Origin: Luteimonas aestuarii | Lineage (GTDB): Bacteria > Pseudomonadota > Gammaproteobacteria > Xanthomonadales > Xanthomonadaceae | Assembly: GCF_004357985.1 (NCBI RefSeq) | Contig: NZ_SMTF01000010.1 | Coordinates: 62,001-126,000, forward strand | Reading direction: 5' to 3' | DNA length: 64,000 nucleotides | Shown here: one piece after another, positions 61,461-64,000 of the stretch | Position numbering within the stretch: position 1 is the stretch's first letter | How the letters are laid out: the number at the start of each line of letters is the position of its first letter | Made by a program: the position numbers and the translations under genes | Notes under the pieces: model-generated | Seen by the model: only the letters and a program-made list of their open reading frames with translations | Told to the model about the DNA's origin: nothing | Database searches by the model: none

Positions 61461-61726
61461 CGTAGGCGGGTTGAAACCCACCCTGCACGTCTGCATAGGG
61501 CGGGTCTTGACCCGTGCGTTGGATTAATCAAGTTTCGTCCGGCACGAGTGGCCAAGCATGTCGGTGCAAACAGGTCCTTTTTGGCAGGGAGTCACGACAG
61601 TTCCCGACACCCACGATTTACTGTCAACGATGTTCGGGCGCGATCCATGATCGTGACCGTGTTGACGCGTCATTTTTTTGACGACCGTCCAAGCTTGGGC
61701 CAGGTCTCGACCCGCCGTCAGTCCTA
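61461..61726. repeat. Three dispersed copies of the GGCGGGT..ACCCGCC repeat
   Basis: Copies at 61461-61482 (CGTAGGCGGGTTGAAACCCACC), given here by its ends CGTAGGCGGG and AACCCACC, at 61494-61518 (core GGGCGGGTCTTGACCCG) and at 61703-61716 (GTCTCGACCCGCC) share the unit found as an inverted pair at 45455-45526. The first two are in the same orientation. They mark this as repeat-rich intergenic DNA. Confidence 0.7.
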
Positions 61727-61898
61727 CGCGAAATCTGGTGATGCAAGCGACGCCTGCTGAATGAGTGACGTGCGCCACACATCCCGTCTGACCATCTCTT
61801 GAGACTGGGCTGGGAGAGAGGAGTGACTAACACCTGCGCCGCAGCGTTGAGTCGTGAAATGCCCGCCAAGAACGGACGGATGCAACGCATGCCGTCCC

Positions 61899-61927
61899 TT
61901 GACTGTTCTAGTCCTGAGGTGTATCTG
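61899..61927 (+). promoter_or_regulatory. Promoter-like site for the RHS gene
   Basis: TTGACT at 61899-61904 and TATCTG at 61922-61927 are spaced by 17 bases. The inferred transcript would start about 80 bases before the RHS ATG. The GAAGGA ribosome site at 62002-62007 follows. Confidence 0.45.
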
Positions 61928-62014
61928 CACATATTGCGACAGCCTCGTGTCGCCAAGGGACCATCAGGGACGGTAACGAGGTCATCGCCGACCCGCGCAC
62001 TGAAGGATCAGGTT

Positions 62015-64000
62015 ATGTCCACGCTCTCTTCGACGGGATCTCGTCAGTCCGACGTACGCCGTGTAGTGACAGGCGGCCTCACACTGTTGCTGTTGTTGAC
62101 ACAGACTTCAGTGCCGATATTTGCTTCTGAGTCACAACAACAAGACGGGGGTGGGCGTAAGCCAGATTACACTGATCGCACTACAGTGACTGGCACTCGC
62201 GGATCATCGGGCGGGAGTGCCAACCTCAACCGTGTTTTTTTCAATCCGAACGGCGGTGGCGGAGGGGGGCTGTCCAGCCCAGCAGTCCCGGCTACTCCTG
62301 AACGGATGGAAGCGCCGGATGGCTGCAAGAACAGCGAACTGCCTAATGAGACGAATAGCCCTGTGGTTATCGCTTCTGGCAACAAGGTGCTCGACGAAAC
62401 CGACTTCGCCACCGCCGACGGCGTGTTCGTTTTCACGCGAACCTATTCCAAGCAAAGCACCGGCAACGGTTTCGGTACGCATTGGATGCATCCGTTTGCC
62501 TATACGCTCACCGGCACCCAGCGCCCTGGCTACGGCATGTGTCCACCTGGATATCCGCCTTATGGTGAGCCATGCCCTCTCGGTAACAGGTTCACGCATA
62601 TCCTCGCCCATCGTCCCGATGGCGTGAGCTATCGGTACACGTGGAACAGCAGCACCCTCCGATATGAAGACTCTCGGCCCGAGTCGACAACATGGATCGA
62701 GGAGGACGAAGTGTGGACGGATTCAGTTGGTGGCTACGACATCTCGACTGGGGCCTTCCGCCTCCGCCGCGAAGATGGCGGCATCGAAGCCTATAGCGGC
62801 AATGGCAGGATACTTTCCCTGCGCGATATACGCGATGTCGGCTACACGTTCACTTACGGCTTGATGGGCAACGGTCCGCTGCAAACGGTCACCCATACGT
62901 CTGGTCGACAGATTTCACTGACGTTTGCCAGCGGCCGATTCACCTCGGTTACCGCGCCTGGCGGGAAGGTCTACACGTATGGCTACGATGGTTTGCGCCT
63001 AACCAGCGTCACCTATCCCGATAGCTTGGGCGTGAAGACGTATCACTACGAGAATGCCAGCCAGCCAAATGCATTGACCGGCTACTCCATCGACGGCGTG
63101 CGCAAGACTCGGTACGCATATAAGGCCGATGGCAGGGTGGACTGGTCGGGCCGGGAGGGTGCCGTGGAGCGTGACACGTTCGCCTACGGCACAGACTTCA
63201 CCGATGTCACCAATGCTCTTGGCTACACAACGCGCTATAACTTCACCAACGTGGGCGGCATCAAGCGTGTCAGCAGTGTGAGTCGCCCTGCCAGTACAGC
63301 CTGCGCTGGAGGTACGGCTGCCACCGAGTACGGTACCAATACTTACGTAGCACGCGAAGTGGACTTCCTTGGCCACCGGACCTTTAACACCTGGAACAAC
63401 CGTGGCCAATTGCAGGAAAAGCGCAGCGGCGTCGGACCAGCGCCGGGCAACAGCACCGCCAACCAGTACCGGGTGACCTACGGCTGGGACACTGCCCGCA
63501 ACCTGATGACCCGCGAGTCGCATTACGGCAAGAGCGGCAGCATCCAGTCCGAGGTGCTGTACACCTACCACCCCGACCTTCCCGCCACCCACGGCCGCCT
63601 GCTGCAGAAGGTCGAGCGCTGCGCCCCCACCTGCGCCTCGGGTACCAAGCGCACCACTACCTATACCTACGTCATCCGCGCCAACCGGATGATCCAGACC
63701 GTCACGGTGGATGGGCCATTGGCGGGCACGGGTGATGCAGTCACGTACCAGTACGACACCGCCGGCAACCTGACGTCCGTCACCAACGGCGTGGGGCACG
63801 TGACCACCTGGAGCGAGTTCAACGGCCTGGGCCAGCCCGGGCGGATGGTCGATGCCAACGGCCTGTCCACCCGCTACACCTGGGATGCCAAAGGTCGGAA
63901 TGTAACCACAACCGTGCAGCCGACCGGCGGCGACCAAATCTGGAGCAATGTCTGGCGGTCCGATGACCAACTTGCCAGCACCCAGGACCCAACAGGCTTG
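62015..64000 (+). CDS. Secreted RHS/YD-repeat protein (partial, runs off the window)
   Basis: The frame opens at 62015 after a GAAGGA ribosome site and stays open for 662 codons to the right edge. An N-terminal signal-like segment (GGLTLLLLLTQTSVP) is followed by a Gly-rich linker and, from about residue 115, a DUF6531-like entry (VVIASGNKVLDETDF, FTRTYSKQSTGNGFG). From about residue 300 many YD-type units follow, such as YTYGYDGLRL, YGWDTARNLM and YQYDTAGNLTS. RHS proteins form shells that often carry a variable C-terminal toxin. The end and any toxin or immunity gene lie outside. Codon use is less GC-biased at first than in neighbours. Confidence 0.9.
   Translation, partial: MSTLSSTGSRQSDVRRVVTGGLTLLLLLTQTSVPIFASESQQQDGGGRKPDYTDRTTVTGTRGSSGGSANLNRVFFNPNGGGGGGLSSPAVPATPERMEAPDGCKNSELPNETNSPVVIASGNKVLDETDFATADGVFVFTRTYSKQSTGNGFGTHWMHPFAYTLTGTQRPGYGMCPPGYPPYGEPCPLGNRFTHILAHRPDGVSYRYTWNSSTLRYEDSRPESTTWIEEDEVWTDSVGGYDISTGAFRLRREDGGIEAYSGNGRILSLRDIRDVGYTFTYGLMGNGPLQTVTHTSGRQISLTFASGRFTSVTAPGGKVYTYGYDGLRLTSVTYPDSLGVKTYHYENASQPNALTGYSIDGVRKTRYAYKADGRVDWSGREGAVERDTFAYGTDFTDVTNALGYTTRYNFTNVGGIKRVSSVSRPASTACAGGTAATEYGTNTYVAREVDFLGHRTFNTWNNRGQLQEKRSGVGPAPGNSTANQYRVTYGWDTARNLMTRESHYGKSGSIQSEVLYTYHPDLPATHGRLLQKVERCAPTCASGTKRTTTYTYVIRANRMIQTVTVDGPLAGTGDAVTYQYDTAGNLTSVTNGVGHVTTWSEFNGLGQPGRMVDANGLSTRYTWDAKGRNVTTTVQPTGGDQIWSNVWRSDDQLASTQDPTGL

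Larger units (their letters stand above)
61411..62014. other. 604-base gene-poor leader to the RHS gene
   Basis: No convincing protein is encoded here; one 117-codon frame at 61407 has no recognisable composition or ribosome site. The stretch contains three palindromic repeat units, a promoter-like site and a short palindrome followed by seven T (61663-61679). Its base composition is less GC-rich than the neighbouring core genes, which fits the start of an accessory region. Confidence 0.55.

Noticed and set aside
61407..61760. 117-codon frame after the GNAT gene
   Set aside because: It crosses palindromic repeats, has no ribosome site or recognisable domain and lies in an atypical intergenic stretch.

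Overview
The window looks like chromosomal DNA of a high-GC gammaproteobacterium of the Xanthomonadaceae/Lysobacteraceae (Lysobacter, Luteimonas, Xanthomonas relatives). This is inferred from gene content and order, not from a search. The supporting blocks are comF next to a bioB-bioF-bioH-bioC cluster, aceB-aceA with a divergent LysR gene, ubiK-comM beside glnB, divergent speE and speA, and argS-SPOR-radC-coa-dut-phosphomannomutase. The frequent short palindromic intergenic repeats also fit. Most of the window is dense core genome with many 1-8 base overlaps between consecutive genes.

Layout. 1-7.1 kb: the end of an AraC-type regulator; a minus-strand run of secreted nuclease, hydrolase, zapE and cobB; a membrane cytochrome c; tRNA-Arg(CCG) with a terminator; ubiA and comF. 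7.15-12.1 kb: a tightly coupled biotin operon, bioB-bioF-(EamA transporter)-bioH-bioC, with an unexpected transporter inside it. 12.2-15.8 kb: small secreted and metabolic genes and a Gly/Tyr/Pro-rich lipoprotein. 15.76-16.2 kb: a gene-free, strongly structured stretch in front of mnmG, with a perfect intrinsic terminator on the minus strand and a promoter-like site on the plus strand. 18.3-22.5 kb: a type IV McrBC restriction pair whose McrB has a large insertion between Walker A and Walker B. 22.6-35.2 kb: redox membrane proteins, tex, lipoproteins, an M16 peptidase, an RluA-type pseudouridine synthase, arfB, an acyltransferase and two envelope hypotheticals.

35.3-39.4 kb is the glyoxylate shunt (LysR regulator, aceB, aceA) with palindromes in the divergent promoter. 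39.6-46.4 kb: an S9 peptidase, comM, ubiK, glnB, a DUF4019-like protein and speE. 46.5-53.9 kb: speA, an ECF sigma factor overlapping a small membrane protein, an MBL-fold lipoprotein, an SDR enzyme, a basic-tailed protein, a secreted hypothetical and a SPOR protein. 53.9-61.4 kb: argS, radC, a CoaBC split into two overlapping genes, dut, a membrane-anchored phosphomannomutase/phosphoglucomutase and a GNAT enzyme.

From 61.4 kb the character changes. A 600-base gene-poor, more AT-rich stretch with palindromic repeats leads into a secreted RHS/YD-repeat protein that runs off the right edge. With McrBC this is the most accessory-looking part of the window. The least explained items are the structured region upstream of mnmG, the McrB insertion, the split CoaBC, the transporter in the biotin operon and the truncated RHS gene.
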